Shown here: positions 45,228 through 57,240 of the stretch, piece by piece
Numbering within the stretch: the first letter of the stretch is position 1
Layout: every line of letters begins with the position of its first letter
Assembly (NCBI RefSeq): GCF_014066305.1
Contig: NW_023501049.1
Location: forward strand, 62,001-126,000
Direction of reading: 5' to 3'
Source of the DNA: Letharia columbiana
Lineage: Eukaryota; Ascomycota; Lecanoromycetes; Lecanorales; Parmeliaceae
DNA: 64,000 nucleotides
The notes under the pieces: model-generated
What the model saw: only the letters and a program-made list of their open reading frames with translations
Told to the model about the DNA's origin: nothing
Databases searched by the model: none
Translations under genes and position numbers: made by a program

Positions 45228-45830
45228 TTAGATGGGAAAGGCTGCTAGCCCTCCCCAACTCTTGGCGTTAAGATTAAGGTAGCAGCGAAGAGAGACAACG
45301 AGGAGTAAACCTGTGGTACCCTGCCCGTTGCACGTTCTTTTGCACCATTCTGTGTCGACTGACATCAACCCAGTTCTGATGCCTTCCGCGCTCAAATTCT
45401 GGCAGGCCAGTCGATGCGGCTGAACCTCAATGGTGATCCTTAATTGGTCAAGCGCTCTGGAGTGGCCTTTTGAGCGATTGATCTCTCTTGCTTTGGGACC
45501 GAAGTTTTGCGCAGAAGTCTTTTGTTCGGTTGATGCTCTCACCCGCGTGCTGACGTTTTCGTCTTTGATCATCTGATCAAACATGAGCATATTCTGCCGT
45601 TGGAACACGCGAACCTACCAGCTTGGTCGAATTTGGAAAATAATAATGCGGAGTCGCCAAGGCTATGCTCATATCCACAAGAAGCCCAGCTTTGTAATTG
45701 CGCGCTCACACATCCATTGGATAGACGCCCAGCTCTCGCATCTCTTCAGATCCTTCAGCATTGTCGTGACCACCTTTTGAGTGAACTGCAAAATCTCGAG
45801 GACCTGATCCTTTACTGTAGCACGGATTGA
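45228..45830 (-). other. coding-like minus-strand block, not recognised
   Basis: 45228-45608 is open for 126 codons, and upstream segments near 45690-45800 read ILQFTQKVVTTMLKDLKRC with ordinary composition, broken by two stops between. No domain recognised. It may be another remnant in this decayed interval. Confidence 0.25.
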
Positions 45831-46027
45831 GTGTCGCTTGGAAATAGGTTTGGCGGAATCTTCATTAGGTCGATCCCATGCTTGAACGTCAAATCTTGGT
45901 GCAAGCTCATTTCCCCCCTCAACGGGGATACCAACATGACCGTGGTATCGGACTGTGCATCCGAACGGGGCCGTGTACAGCGTACAGCGCAGAGAGATCC
46001 AGCAGGGAGTGTCGCTTCGCCAAATAA

Positions 46028-46831
46028 TTCAGTGGTCGAATGACGACGAGCGGAAGGTGAGCAAGAAGATGAACGCGATGACGCGAGTCGCCCAGCTGCC
46101 ACCGATGCCAGGCTGTAGCTGCGTGAATGCAATGCGGTAGACAACGCCACCCGTGTCAAGTCAGATCCGTCCCGAGCTGAAAGGGATGAGAGCGCTGTAT
46201 GTACCGATGCTGCTACCCAACGACGCTATTCCCGTCGCAAACGCCTTCTTGGTACTGAAAGTTTGCGACACAACTGTAACTCCCGGAAGAAAAAGGCATC
46301 CAAAGCCCACTCCGGTGATCACTCCCCGGGATAGTAAGAATTGCCAGTACTCTCGGCAAATTTTTGTGATGGACGGACCAAATACACCCAGGAACGAGCC
46401 CACAACAAGTGATCGTACGTATCCGGAGTCGCAGATCGGTTTAACCAAAAGTCCTACGAGGAAAAGAAGAATTGCTTGTATGGATCCCATCCACGATATG
46501 ATAGATGGTGAGGAGAACGGAAGCCTGGAGGAATAGTAGGTTTGATATAGGCCGTTATGCTTATAATCTCCCTGTTTCTTTGTTAATCGGGCTTGGTTAT
46601 CAATATAGGGTACGAAGCAAATTCACGTGTGTGGAAAAATATATACCCTGTACTGAAAAAGATGCAGAACGAGGTTGCTACTTGCATCCAGGCACTTAGA
46701 CCTCCATTGGGTGGTAGTACTTCTCGAGATGTCAACTTCTCTGCGAGGGTAGAGGAACGCTGAGCTTCTTGCTCCCCATTTTGCTGAGTGACGACATGTG
46801 TTGACGTGTGTGACGAAGCGATGCAAGCCAT
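46028..46831 (-). pseudogene. MFS transporter (monocarboxylate-permease-like), broken and truncated
   Basis: The ATG at 46831 opens a hydrophilic N-terminus ending PPNGGLSAWMQVATSFCIFF, the typical start of fungal monocarboxylate-type MFS proteins. Further on, LYQTYYSSRLPFSS, WMGSIQAILLFLVGLLVKPI, GVGFGCLFLPGVTVVSQTFS and ATGIASLGSSIG (about 46550-46220) are transmembrane segments 2-5. The next family block reads GGVVYRIAFTQLQPGIGGSW (about 46150-46090) but cannot be joined: the intron that should precede it has a GTACAT donor and no AG at its 3' end. The first intron also fails to restore frame. A stop follows at about 46028 after only half the expected 12 helices. I conclude it is non-functional. 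Confidence 0.65.
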
Positions 46832-48309
46832 GCTAATGGAGCACTGATGAGAATCTGTGGGCTTAGTTGAAAGAGATCGTCAATAAAGTTGACAAAGTAG
46901 ACGAGATTAGCATTAGACGCTCTATGTCGAACGGGGTGGCAATGACCAAGTAAATATACGACCAAGTTCAAGTACGCATCTTTGAGTCATGCTTCCAAGC
47001 CCCGAGCAAGTCCGTGATGGAGTCTTAGCTGCTAATAATGCACGACACATTTCTATAGGTTGCACCTGGTATGAATCGTGCCACTAAGTCTCGCGAATAG
47101 TGATGAGCGGAACAGTAACATACAAGGCTCGCACTCCTCTCTTCGCACTCTGGTTAAAGAGTCTACAGGGTCCACATAAAGTCGATCGGCAGTACCGGCT
47201 TGCAGAGAGCGAAGGAGGCTTCAAAAAAAGCCCCTCGCCGGGAAGAACACCAAGGCAAGGCCGACGACTGAGGGACGGCCTTGGCCCAAGTAAGGTCAGT
47301 GACGGTTTGACTCGATGGTGGGCTGCCTCGCACTTTGCCAGGAGGTAATCTTAGAAGCACGATCTCGGAGTAAGCAGTACCATATCATCGAGATGGATGA
47401 TTGGATCGCCCTTTCCTAGCCGCAGGCCTTTCAGATACCTTACTACTTTACTTTATACCAATATATCCCGGCACTAGTCGAACGCGCCTCTCTGATTGGC
47501 GGCCTCAATCATCTGCGTTCTACCATGCTTAGTGCTAAATCTAAGTTTGTGCTAGAAAACGGGCGAAGGATTAGATCCCGCAAGAAGCGGCCCAGATCGT
47601 GGCCCCACTAGCGAATAGTGTGGGCCACCATTAAGGTAAGGTAGACCTATCAGTCGAATAAAATGGGGTTTTTTGGTACCTTGGGGGAAGGATTTTAGTA
47701 CCTTTAGTGCCTTCTACCCGGGGAGCCGACTAAGGTACCTTACTACCGGATACCTTCCTCGTACTGGCACAGTGGGCTGATCACCGCTAAAGACGGGCCC
47801 AAATGCTAGGTTAATGAGTTGTGGACCTCATGCAAATTATCCCCATAGTCCTGTCAGAATCTAATGCAACGATGAGGCTGCACTGCAAGGGTACTGGATT
47901 ATCCAGTCATCATGGATGCTCTGACTCTGGGACGAGGACCCTCTTCCGGGTCATGGGCTCAAGCCTTTCATCCAAGACGATAGGGTGGGTGGCACGAACC
48001 TCGGAGCACTCGCAGAGGGGTACATAGTGGCTTGCGCTTATGTTACGATTACCGTAAGGAGCACTGCTGCACCTGCCGTGACGTGCGCCTCCTAAGTGTT
48101 GCCGACTGGGGGATCTGGCTCCATTCGCACCTTTCAGGCTCAACGGGCTATAGCAAAGCCGCGGTCCATCTCTCTCCGTCTCGAAACTGCGTATTGAGTG
48201 AGCGAAGGGTCATTAGGCGAGAGGTCCCACCTCTATTTCTAGCTTCTCCTTTCGCCTGAGACCTGGAGAGATATCTTCTGCTCTGTACTCGAGCTAGGCA
48301 ATTCATGAG
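46832..48309. other. intergenic region with repeated GGTACC/ACCTTA motifs
   Basis: No gene recognised. Between 47430 and 47760 the motif taccttact and its reverse complement recur (ggtaaggtag, ttggtaccttgg, ttagtaccttta, aaggtaccttact, gataccttcc). Their function is unknown. Confidence 0.45.
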
Positions 48310-50030
48310 ATGGAGCCACAGCGCCGTAGCATACCGAAGAGTGCTGGGGAGCGACTCATGACAACCATCGTTGATGACGTGTCCCAGTCCGACCCTCAGC
48401 GATGCTTCATGTCCATACCGCGAAGCTCAGATCGGAATGATGGACTAAGGGACGGGTCGTATGCCTTAATCGCGCGTGCCGTCAACCGATGCGCTTGGTG
48501 GATGGAGGACCTCCTGGGCAAAGGGGCTGGTTTCCCAACAATTGCCACGTACTTGAATCCAATGGACTTCAGACATGTCACCCTCATTTTTGGAGCCATC
48601 AAGGCGGGTTACAAGGCATGTCTAGACCGCTCGATCAGAGGCGGCCGGAGAAAACCCTTACTGACGACATCAGATGTTCTACAGCTCTCCTCGCAACCGC
48701 CTCAAGGTCCAGGTCGCGCTTTTGGAGAAGCTTGAGTGCGACATCCTCATGACACCCGAGCAGATGTCTGACACCACAAGAGGAGTTCTTAACAGCCGGG
48801 CGATGCGAAAGTTCATTCTCCCCGATCTGGTCTTCTTCTTCGAAGACGAGCCCGTCCAACCATATCCCTACACCAAGACGTGGGAAGAGGCGCGGGAGGA
48901 TCCATATGTTGTGATGCATTCCTCCGGCACGACGGGCACCAAAAATCCTGATCCTGAAGCAAGGCACAGTTGCTGCCCACGACGCCTTCCAACGTTTCAC
49001 TGAACTTGGCGGAGAACCCTGGTACGGACACTACTGGACCGGCAAAAGGGTCCTCACCTCTTTTCCGTGGGTACATGCTGGAGGCGTCTTGCTACTCTCT
49101 TGCGCCATCTACAACTCCTTGACTACGGTAACCGCGAACGAGTGGCCTCTCAGCGGCGCAATTGCGGATCATCTCCACGTTAACGGCATTATTCAGGCGG
49201 CATGGTATTCGCCATCCGTGCTCCAAGACGTCGCACGTAATACCACCTATTATGAGACCATCGCCAAGCTCGATAATGTCTCCTACGCCGGCGGTATGCT
49301 CCCTGCAGACATGGGCAACGCTAGTAATGCCCGCACGCGCCTATTCGGTACGTTTGCCTCGACAGAGACCGGGATTCTACCTGGTGAGATGCCACCGGCA
49401 GAGGACTGGGGGTACTACCGCTATAATAAGCGCTTGGGACGCTCGTTCCGCCACTTCGCCGGCGACATGTACGAGCTCGTACACACGCGCGACGAGGCTA
49501 TTGAGCCCTTCCAAGGTGTATTCTACTCCCTTCCCAACGTGGACTCTTACTCGATGCATATACCGCATCCCGCCCGCGAGGGCTGGTGGCGCTCGGCCGG
49601 ACGTGTGGACGACGTGGTCATCTTTGCCGACGCCAAGAAGCTCAACCCCATTCCTTACGAGGCAGTCATCGAAGAGCATCCAGCTGTTGCGACGGCGTTG
49701 ATCTGCGGCACCGGATGCACAAGGCCCGCGGTGCTGCTACAACCAAGGCAGTGGCCGCAGAACGACGAGGGAGAAAACTGGCTGCTCGAAGGAATATGGT
49801 CGAGCTTCAAGCGAGCGAATGAGGCAGGACCCGTTTACGGAAGATTGACCAAAGAGTTGGTGATCTTGACGAAGAAGGAGAAGCCAATGGCTAGGGCTGG
49901 AGGTAAAGATACGGTGCAGAGGAAGCGGAGTATCGAGCTCTATGAGAAGGAGATAGAGCTAGCGTACCAACATGCTGAGAAGCTTGGGTTGATCTGGGGC
50001 GAGGTTGCGGATGCGAGCGGGTTGCTTTGA
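48310..50030 (+). pseudogene. NRPS-like adenylation (ANL) enzyme, frameshifted
   Basis: The ATG at 48310 begins an adenylation-domain protein (family reading SDPQRCFMSIPRSSD, YALIARAVNRCAWWMEDLLG, LIFGAIKAGYK). A 58-base intron (48616-48673) has an unusual GC donor (AAG|GCATGT) and an AG acceptor; it joins GYK to MFYSSPRN in frame, as the family requires. Core motif A3 is present (HSSGTTGT, 48920-48940), but the frame then shifts: downstream family sequence (ILILKQGTVAAHDAFQRFTE) is in the next frame, implying loss of two bases near 48938-48944. The rest is open to 50030 and carries A5 (LFGTFASTETGILPGE), A7-A8 (WRSAGRVDDVVIFADAKKLN) and an A10-like region (RAGGKDTVQRKRS). No carrier, thioesterase or reductase domain follows. 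The product is unknown. Either a broken gene or a sequence error. Confidence 0.75.
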
Positions 50031-52450
50031 ACTTTGTTGCCGCTCTAGCTCTCTAGAGATTCCAAATGCTCAATCTATACTCCGCTAAGAGCCATTAATA
50101 GCCCATAGAGCGGCCAGTGATGAGTGATGGAGCAGTAGTAACGTACTCCGCCATCCAAAGCGGTAGTCCTGAAATGAGTAGAAGCTGATCGAGGAACGCT
50201 CTTACGTACGTCCGGGTTCCGAGGTGCTTCTATAGTATAGTCCAGCTCTCAGCTTTGGCGGTCTCCTTTTGAGTGGTAGGGTCGTGCTGCGTCGTGATGA
50301 AGCTTACCGCCCGGTGGCCGGGCCGGCAGCGTGAGCAGTAGAGCCTCCACTACTTTAGTCGCAGCCATGGAGCGGCCTCAAGAGAACAACCTGGAGAACA
50401 GAATCGAGTAGCCGCTTCGGCGCTCTCGCAACAAAAGACTTCTTAGTTCTGGCAACTCTGCCCGTTCGATTCGGAGCGCGTGTCACGACGTGAAACAGAA
50501 GCGAACAAATGGAAGAAAGAGCGCACGATGTTTGAAAAGACGACAATTTGATAGTACCTTCATCTACAGTATGTCAGGCTGGTAATCGATCTCTTGTTTA
50601 CTGAGTTGCACCTTGTGCACCTTCGCGGCATGACTCTTGAAGACTGTAATGCTGGGCAAGATCACTTGGGCGACTTTGCATTTCGGATGTGGACAGGGGC
50701 TTTATCACTTGGTGCAAATTGCGTCAAGTGGTTTGCGACCGCGTTCATCATCTGATGAGGCCTGGCGTATTTGTAGACCCGATGTTCATAAGGAAAGCTT
50801 TCGTCTCTCAGGCAAAATCATTGGGTCGCTTGACACACTATGGGGAAGTCATGGAGTGGCTGTTGATCTACAGATCTTCCAGCAGTCTTCGAGTCCTCGT
50901 CTTTCACGGTCGATTTCGGCCGGCCTCGACGTTGGGCCCCTACGGCCGCTGTAACCACTGGATTCAGGTACTAGTACTGGCACGCAATGGCTCTGTCGAT
51001 GATGTTCCGACTTTGCCTCCGTCCCGTACTCTGTCGTGAAAGGCTGGGAGGTCCAGAGCTCGCCAATGCCATTTCGGGGTCAGGCGTTTTTCCCCAACGA
51101 CATTCTCACCCAGAGTATTTTTGGGTCATCTTTCGCTGACTGGAATTCGAAAGCATCCCTAGTTGTGGATGGCAAGCGAGATCAAGTGATGGAGTAAGGA
51201 AAACAAACGGTCGTCGTCTTTCCCGTCGATAATCAATGCCGTTCTATACAAAAATGGACAGGATCGCCAGATATTTAAGGGAAAGATGGAAGCAACAGAT
51301 ATTCGTTTAACGACATTATCATTATCGTGTGAAAAATCGTGGCGTTCACAGCCTAATATGTGCTAGGGGCGCGGGTTACCCAGTAGTGGAAAGCTTAGCC
51401 ACAGTCCTAGCGTACGAGGGTCGGGGCAAAGTCGTTGGCCACTTTGGTAGGGGCGGGGATCGGTGTCCAACACTTTTGTCCGACCCTCGTAGCGTGGTCC
51501 CTTGTCTCAAAGAAGCACGAATTTAGAACCCTTTGAAAACCACCAACGCTTATGTTCAACTGTTTCAATTTTCTATCTAAAGATATTGTACGTATAGAGC
51601 TATATATGTACGCTTTTTAAAGATGTTAGAATTCGAAAGCATAAGAGATATCTAAACATCGCCGTATGCAAAATCTGTAAAAGTCGTATTTATATAAATG
51701 AGCATGGCTGAGTCGAGGGAAGATTCTCCGAAATTATGCATAGAGGCCTGGCGTGGAATCTTGGAGAGTGTGCCCGTTGTGCTATTAGCGTTCTCTGCAT
51801 TTGTCCGTTGCAGTGGCTGCTCCTGCTCCATCCTTATCGTGCGGAGATGCCATGGGATTTTGGTGAGAAGTAGGGCATTTTGGTGTTGCGCCGGACTTAT
51901 CGGATTGAAGACACTGATATCCTACTAGATTGCACTCCCCAGCGGATACGAGTATGAATCGATAGGTAAGACGGTTTCTCTATAGAAAAGTATATGCCAC
52001 CAATAGAAGTCCATTTATGAGATGGGTCATACAGTACTATAAGTAAGTACACACACACACTCTCTCTGGATAGCGACTTTATCCATAGGTGAAATATCCT
52101 ATCTATGAACAACGATAATCCAATACTGAGGTGTAACACTCGCACCTTACTCCAAGCACTTGTCCGTGTCTTGGCACGTAAGAAGGCTCGCTTACTCAAG
52201 AGGTCACGAGCGACGTGGCAGCATTCCGGGGTCTGTTTCTCGGTTATCTTTTCAAGTTGTCAATGCCCAGTGCACAACTATCACTGTCCATAGTGAACGT
52301 TGGAGTATTTATGAAAAAAGCCAGCATTGATGTCGACGATGAAAGGGTTAAGGAAGTAGAATCTTGTTCATCATTTAATCCTTATGACGACTATCATAGG
52401 CGTACAGAACCCGTGACCACTCCTCCAGCCAATGTAAGATATACCCCTCC
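50031..52450. other. no gene recognised, with short repeat fragment
   Basis: 2.4 kb after the adenylation pseudogene. A plus-strand stretch at 50637-51039 is open in two frames (105 and 116 codons) but matches nothing I know. AT-rich sequence lies at 51540-51700. The dispersed repeat is at 51850-51915. A short (AC)n(CT)n run lies near 52050. Confidence 0.45.
51850..51915. repeat. dispersed repeat fragment, copy B
   Basis: Matches 5027-5090 over about 60 bases (ggattttggtgagaagtag, then gcattttggtgttgcgccgg, then cttatcggatt). This copy retains C where copy A has T in ccggacttatc, consistent with RIP acting on copy A. Confidence 0.7.
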
Positions 52451-53168
52451 CTACACCAAATCTGGAAACTTCCTCACAAAATGCGCCGGACACTCGTACC
52501 CCCCCGGATTATTATGCAGATACAACTGATGATAATCCTCCGCGTCCCACCACTGCCCGGCCTCCAAGATCTCCGTAGAGACCGTGCCCTGCTTCCACCA
52601 CTGCCGCTGCACCTTCTGCGTCACGCCCTCCGCCTCCGCCTTCTGCTCCGGGGAGTGGTAGAAGATGGCGCTGCGGTACTGGGTGCCGGTGTCCATGCCC
52701 TGGCGGTTCGGGGTGGTGGGGTCGTGCATCTTGTAGAAGAATTCGAGGAGGGTGGCGTAGGAGAGGGTGGAGGGGTCGAAGGTCACCTGGAGGGATTCGG
52801 CATCTGTGGCGAGCGGTGGAGCGATATCAGCACGGCACAATCTTGCCCTCCTTCCCCAATTCAATCAAGGAAGGGCAAACCGGGGTGAAAGACGTACGTC
52901 CTGTCCTCCCCGAGCAAACGGCCCTGTAACTCGGACTACTCGCATCGCCACCGATGTACCCGACCCTCGCGTCCAGCAATCCCTTCCCTTCAAACGTCTT
53001 GCGGAAGAGGTGCTCGACGCCCCAGAAGCAGCCAGCGGCTACGGTGCACTTCTGCGCGTTGGCTGGGAAGTCGGCGGTGGAGCGGCCTTCGGGGTTGAGG
53101 GACATGCGGGTGGAGGTGGTGAAGGGGCGGAAGAGGCGAGTGAGGAAATTGGGCATTGTTGAGGCCAT
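52451..53168 (-). CDS. msrA: peptide-methionine (S)-S-oxide reductase MsrA
   Basis: Exons on the minus strand are 53168-52898 and 52803-52451 (207 residues). The GTACGT...CACAG intron joins CSGRTG to HAESLQVTFDP, a diagnostic MsrA block. MsrA reduces methionine-S-sulfoxide in proteins with thioredoxin. The catalytic cysteine is Cys47 in AAGCFWGVEH. Later blocks are VGYIGGDASSPSY, EFFYKMHDPTTPNRQGMDTG, TQYRSAIFYH and the ending WDAEDYHQLYLHNNPGGYEC, which are all typical. Residues 1-21 (MASTMPNFLTRLFRPFTTST) are basic and hydroxylated without acidic residues, like a mitochondrial presequence. A second methionine at residue 22 starts the cytosolic-length protein, so both compartments could be served. 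Confidence 0.92.
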
Positions 53169-53630
53169 GATGAGGGCGAGGACGGAGAGGATGAGGGTTG
53201 TTAGGGGCTTCAGTTTGAAAAATGTTTGATTGTGTAATGGAATTAAAATGATTGATGTGATGGAGGTGTTTATGTATGGATCTGTACCACTCGATTGACG
53301 TCAATTCAAGGATGAGTAATCTCGGTGGCGAGATTTTCGAACCCCTTGGAATTCGATGATATGGAATCATTTGACACACAACACTACATGTATACAGTGA
53401 AAGAAACATGAAAAATATGTAGCAGAAGTTATTGAGCTCCGTGGGCAGAACATAGCCATGCTTCGTGAAACGATCGAACGTAGTATATACATTTCCGCGC
53501 CATCGTGAGTGGCTAAAATGCCAGCAAAACTTTGACCCCTTAAAGAACGCCTTGCTCGTTGCACAACAACAGCTTGAAGTGCTGAAGACAATGTTGAGAA
53601 GGAAACGAAGACGTTCTGGAGGGACAGGCC
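53169..53630. other. intergenic region
   Basis: The promoter side of msrA and the 3' flank of the kinesin gene. No gene recognised. Confidence 0.45.
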
Positions 53631-56600
53631 TCATCTCCATGCGCCTTTGCCCCCTACGAGAAGACTGCCCCTGGGATTTCCTCCACTGCCTCCGCTGCCT
53701 CCGCTCCCTGTAACAGCCGTGCTTAAGCGCACTGCTTCCCTTGCCGGCATACCCATATCTTTCGATCTGGTCTCACTCACACTTATGGTACCCATGGTAG
53801 TCCTTCGCTGACCCGCATACTTAACCACAGGTGCAGTGCGCGGGCTGAGTATGCTGGCTTTGAAGTCATTCTCTTTCTCGCTTCTCACCATTCGCCGCGC
53901 ATGTGATGCCGTAAACATGTTGCTGTCGTTCGGTGGGCTTCCGGAGGATGCGCCAGGTGGACTTCGCCTTCGTTGACGATTGACTGGATTGGCATTCCCT
54001 GGCGCTACGGACGAGACTCGCTTGATTGCGGTCTTGATCTGCATTGCGTCGCTTTTGTTTGCTTTCCATCCATCTTCGACGTCGGAGCCCGAATTGTTTG
54101 CGCTATCGTTTAGTGCTGTATCATTGACGACATTCCGGACGTACTGAAGCGATGAGCGATTTGCACCTTTCCCTGGCTCGAGCTCTCGCAAAGGAGATTG
54201 GTCCGAATCAGACGAAAAATTAGTGAGGGTCGGTGGTAGTGGAGAACCATCCGTCTTCTTTGCAAGGAAACCAGTCTTGAATCGATTGTGCTTAGGCTTT
54301 ACCTCAAGAGAAGGGACCGGTGGCGCGGGTATGGGCGATGAATTTGTTTGGTCTTCTGCAACGAATGTCTCGTCCGGTATAATGGAAGTGGATAAGGTGG
54401 GTGGTAGAGACTTTGTAGGCTCGCTAGACGAGATGTCCGGTGATAGTTTTGTTCGCTGTGGTGTCTTCTCGAATTCTGCAAGTGCGCCTTCCGCAGTATC
54501 ATCACGCCATCGCACGCCTCTCTTCAGTCCTTTTCCTGGTGACTTCTTCTTGGGAGTGAAGGAAACTCCCTTTTTAGCTGCCTTCCGCCGTTTCGGTGAC
54601 ATCCTGACTGGAGAGCCGTAGGAGTTCGCGTTGCTGGCAAATGATGGAGGTAGGACAGGCTTGAGCGGCGAGGCGACTTGCTTTTTTCGCTTCGGCGTTC
54701 CAGTCCGAGTAGGAGGAAATGCTTGGGTGGGAATCAGACTGCCATCAGGCTTGATAACATGAAACGTGGCACTCGTACAGCCATTCAATATCTTGGCGAG
54801 TATCTTCTTCGCAGCTCCCACAGCTTCTTCCTCGTCCATTGCCATTAGGCTCTGAATGGCGGCTATCGTCTCAAAATGGGTCTGGAGCATCACTTGCACT
54901 AGACCAGCGTCACCACCTTTCTCATCTTCTGCCACAGCGTTCAAAGCTTCCCGGTCTACGTTTGCCTTCAGGATCTCAACTTCCCTACTCAAGCAAGCTG
55001 CGTCTTGTCCGTCTGCTCTTGCATCAGCTTCTTTGAGTTGTCTAATGCCGTTCTGCAATGCCGAATCAATCGCACGCTCCCAATTGCTCTTTACGAGCTT
55101 TTGATGGTAATGATGTCTGCTGTTCTCGAGCTCGAGAAGGATACCATGTGCAGTCTTGCGCATTGCTGAAATGTTCTCAAGGGCACCTTCCTCCTCTGAA
55201 TTGTCGCATACTTGGTCGAAAGCAGCGACCCATGAAGAAATCATTGCTATCCTTCTTTCAATTTGTCGGAGCTTTTTCATATTGGTGGCTTTTTCCATGC
55301 GCTCTTTCTCGGAGTTTTCGTAAGCGCTGCGAATCCTAGCAACGCCTTCTCTTGTGACCATCTCTCGCTTTTCGGCTTGCCTCTGGAATTTAGCAAATGC
55401 TGCTCCTTCGTGATCCTTCTGTTGCGCTTTCAACTCGTTTATAAGGGCCATTTGCTCATCAATCTTAACCAAGAAGTCCTTTACATGGCGATTCACGTTG
55501 TAGACATTCCTTGTGACCTTGGTCTGAATGTTTTTCGCGCGATTGGCGTACCGAAGCGTATTCTGGGTCTCGTCAAAGTGCTGACTAGACGGACTGACGC
55601 AAACGATCATGACGGTCTTGCAATTGCCGCCAAGAGAGAATTTAAGCAGCCGAGTTAACTTGGAGTTGCGATAGGGCACGTGGTTCTTCTTCCGCGGGTC
55701 GCAGAGAGCGTTGATGCAGCTTCCTAGCGCTAGAAGTGATTTATTGATGTTTGCACCCTCCAGGAGTCGCTCGCCTCTGTTCTTTGTAGCGCTCGCTCGC
55801 TCGCTTCCTGCCAGATCGATGATGCTCAAAGTGGCCATTGTGTGAGGTTCGTTAATGTCCGCATTTCTATCTTTCTGTGCAACATTAATTTGGAGAACAG
55901 CGTGCGATCGAGAGGAAGTGGCATTGGCTTCCGTAGGAGACATCGTCCTATACTCGTTTCCTCTCACAATCATGTCCATAACCTCTTGTACGTTCTGCGG
56001 GTGATGGCTTGAGAGACCAGCGACCGACACAGCTTGGTTGGCGTCCTCGCGGAGCATGAGACCCTGCTTGCTTCCTCCTGGCACCAACAGGTCTCGAATG
56101 GTTTCGTTGTATATTTCCAGGTATGAGAGCGAAACCTCTGTATGCTTCTCATCATTTCTTTCTCCAATTCGCTCGAAGAGCTCTTGCATCGTCAGAAAGA
56201 TGACACCAGGCGCTTGCACTGTCCCCGTGATCGTGTGTGTTTTGCCGCACCCTGTGGCTCCGTATGCGAAAACTGTAGCATTGTAGCCATCCAGCACACT
56301 GTCCAGCAGATTCCTTGTGGTGGCTTCGTAGACATCTCCCTGGGTAGTGTTCTCGTCAAACACTCGGTCAAAGCCGAAAGTTTGATCTTTCGATCTTCTG
56401 CCATTCGGCCCAGTAAATTTAGAGCCGCGCTGGATTGCATGGTCCTCAGGTGGGTCGAAAACACTGCAAGAATCAGCCTATCGTATCCATCGTTTTTTTA
56501 AAGATTGCCCTCACAGGCATCTGTCGTCCACCACCTTCAACACCGGGCGAATGCCCTTTGATTTCAGTGAGGGCGCTGGAGCTCCCGCAAGCGAGCCATC

Positions 56601-56763
56601 ACCGAGGAAGAGGGGACCATCCGGCACATGGGTCAATTGCGCAGCTTCCCGGACCTGTGACGATAAGCCAGAGTCCGATCAACAGAGGCTGAGTTAGACA
56701 TACAGTGAATGGGCGAACTCTGATCGCTACGCTGATGGAGGAAGCTCCTTCTGTGGCCGCCAT
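53631..56763 (-). CDS. KIP3: kinesin-8 family motor protein (Kip3/KipB type)
   Basis: Exons on the minus strand are 56763-56704, 56654-56515 and 56463-53631 (1010 residues). Kinesin-8 motors walk to microtubule plus ends and limit their length, controlling spindle and nuclear position. The short first exon gives the beta1 strand (SSISVAIRVRPFT). Exon 2 ends in VLKVVDDRCL, joined to VFDPPED, the kinesin-8 signature before the motor's loop 2. The nucleotide-binding loop is GATGCGKTHT at about 135-144, switch I is NATSSRSHAVLQI, and switch II is IIDLAGSERASATKNRGER with LLEGANINKSLLALGSCINA. The neck and coiled coil extend through about 400-530 (VNRHVKDFLVKIDEQMALIN). The tail is S/P/K-rich and disordered with basic KRRK-type clusters, and ends in a glycine/serine run (GSGGSGGSGGNPRG). 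All motor residues are intact. Confidence 0.93.
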
Positions 56764-57240
56764 GACTAATTTGCGTGGGCTACGCGTCTCAAAAAGTCCG
56801 GTCAAGAATGACACGGAGCCCAAAAATCCTGGTGGAAAGAAAAAACCTGGCCGCTATGGTTGCAATTTTGTAAGTCGTAGCTATTATCGTTGTCTCGCTT
56901 TGCGCCCAGCTGTTGATGAATTACAGCGCCTTACTGTTTCTGAGGACTACCCGCCGTCGCCTAAGCAACAACCGAGGAACCGCGCCGATATCTTATCAGA
57001 TCTATCTTTCTTGGCATACTATAGTACCGTACTTAGACACGTTAGAGTACCCAAGGTTACTCTACGACTTTCTTAGAATTAGGCGTGGGATTCGAATCAA
57101 TGCGGTGGTTGGTGAATCATCTCTTTATATTTCTTCTGCTTATGTTTAAAAAAACAAGTCACGAATTTTTATTGACAAAAGTGATTTTATCATCGAGACT
57201 TCTCCATCCTCGATCTTGCTAGGCTCTTTCTTGCCCATCT
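56764..57240. other. intergenic region
   Basis: Upstream of the kinesin start and downstream of the next minus-strand gene. An opposite-strand open frame exists here but overlaps exons of the kinesin and has no support. Confidence 0.4.

Noticed and set aside
56705..57076. 123-codon plus-strand frame upstream of the kinesin
   Set aside because: It overlaps the kinesin's first exon on the other strand and has no motif. It is more likely promoter sequence.
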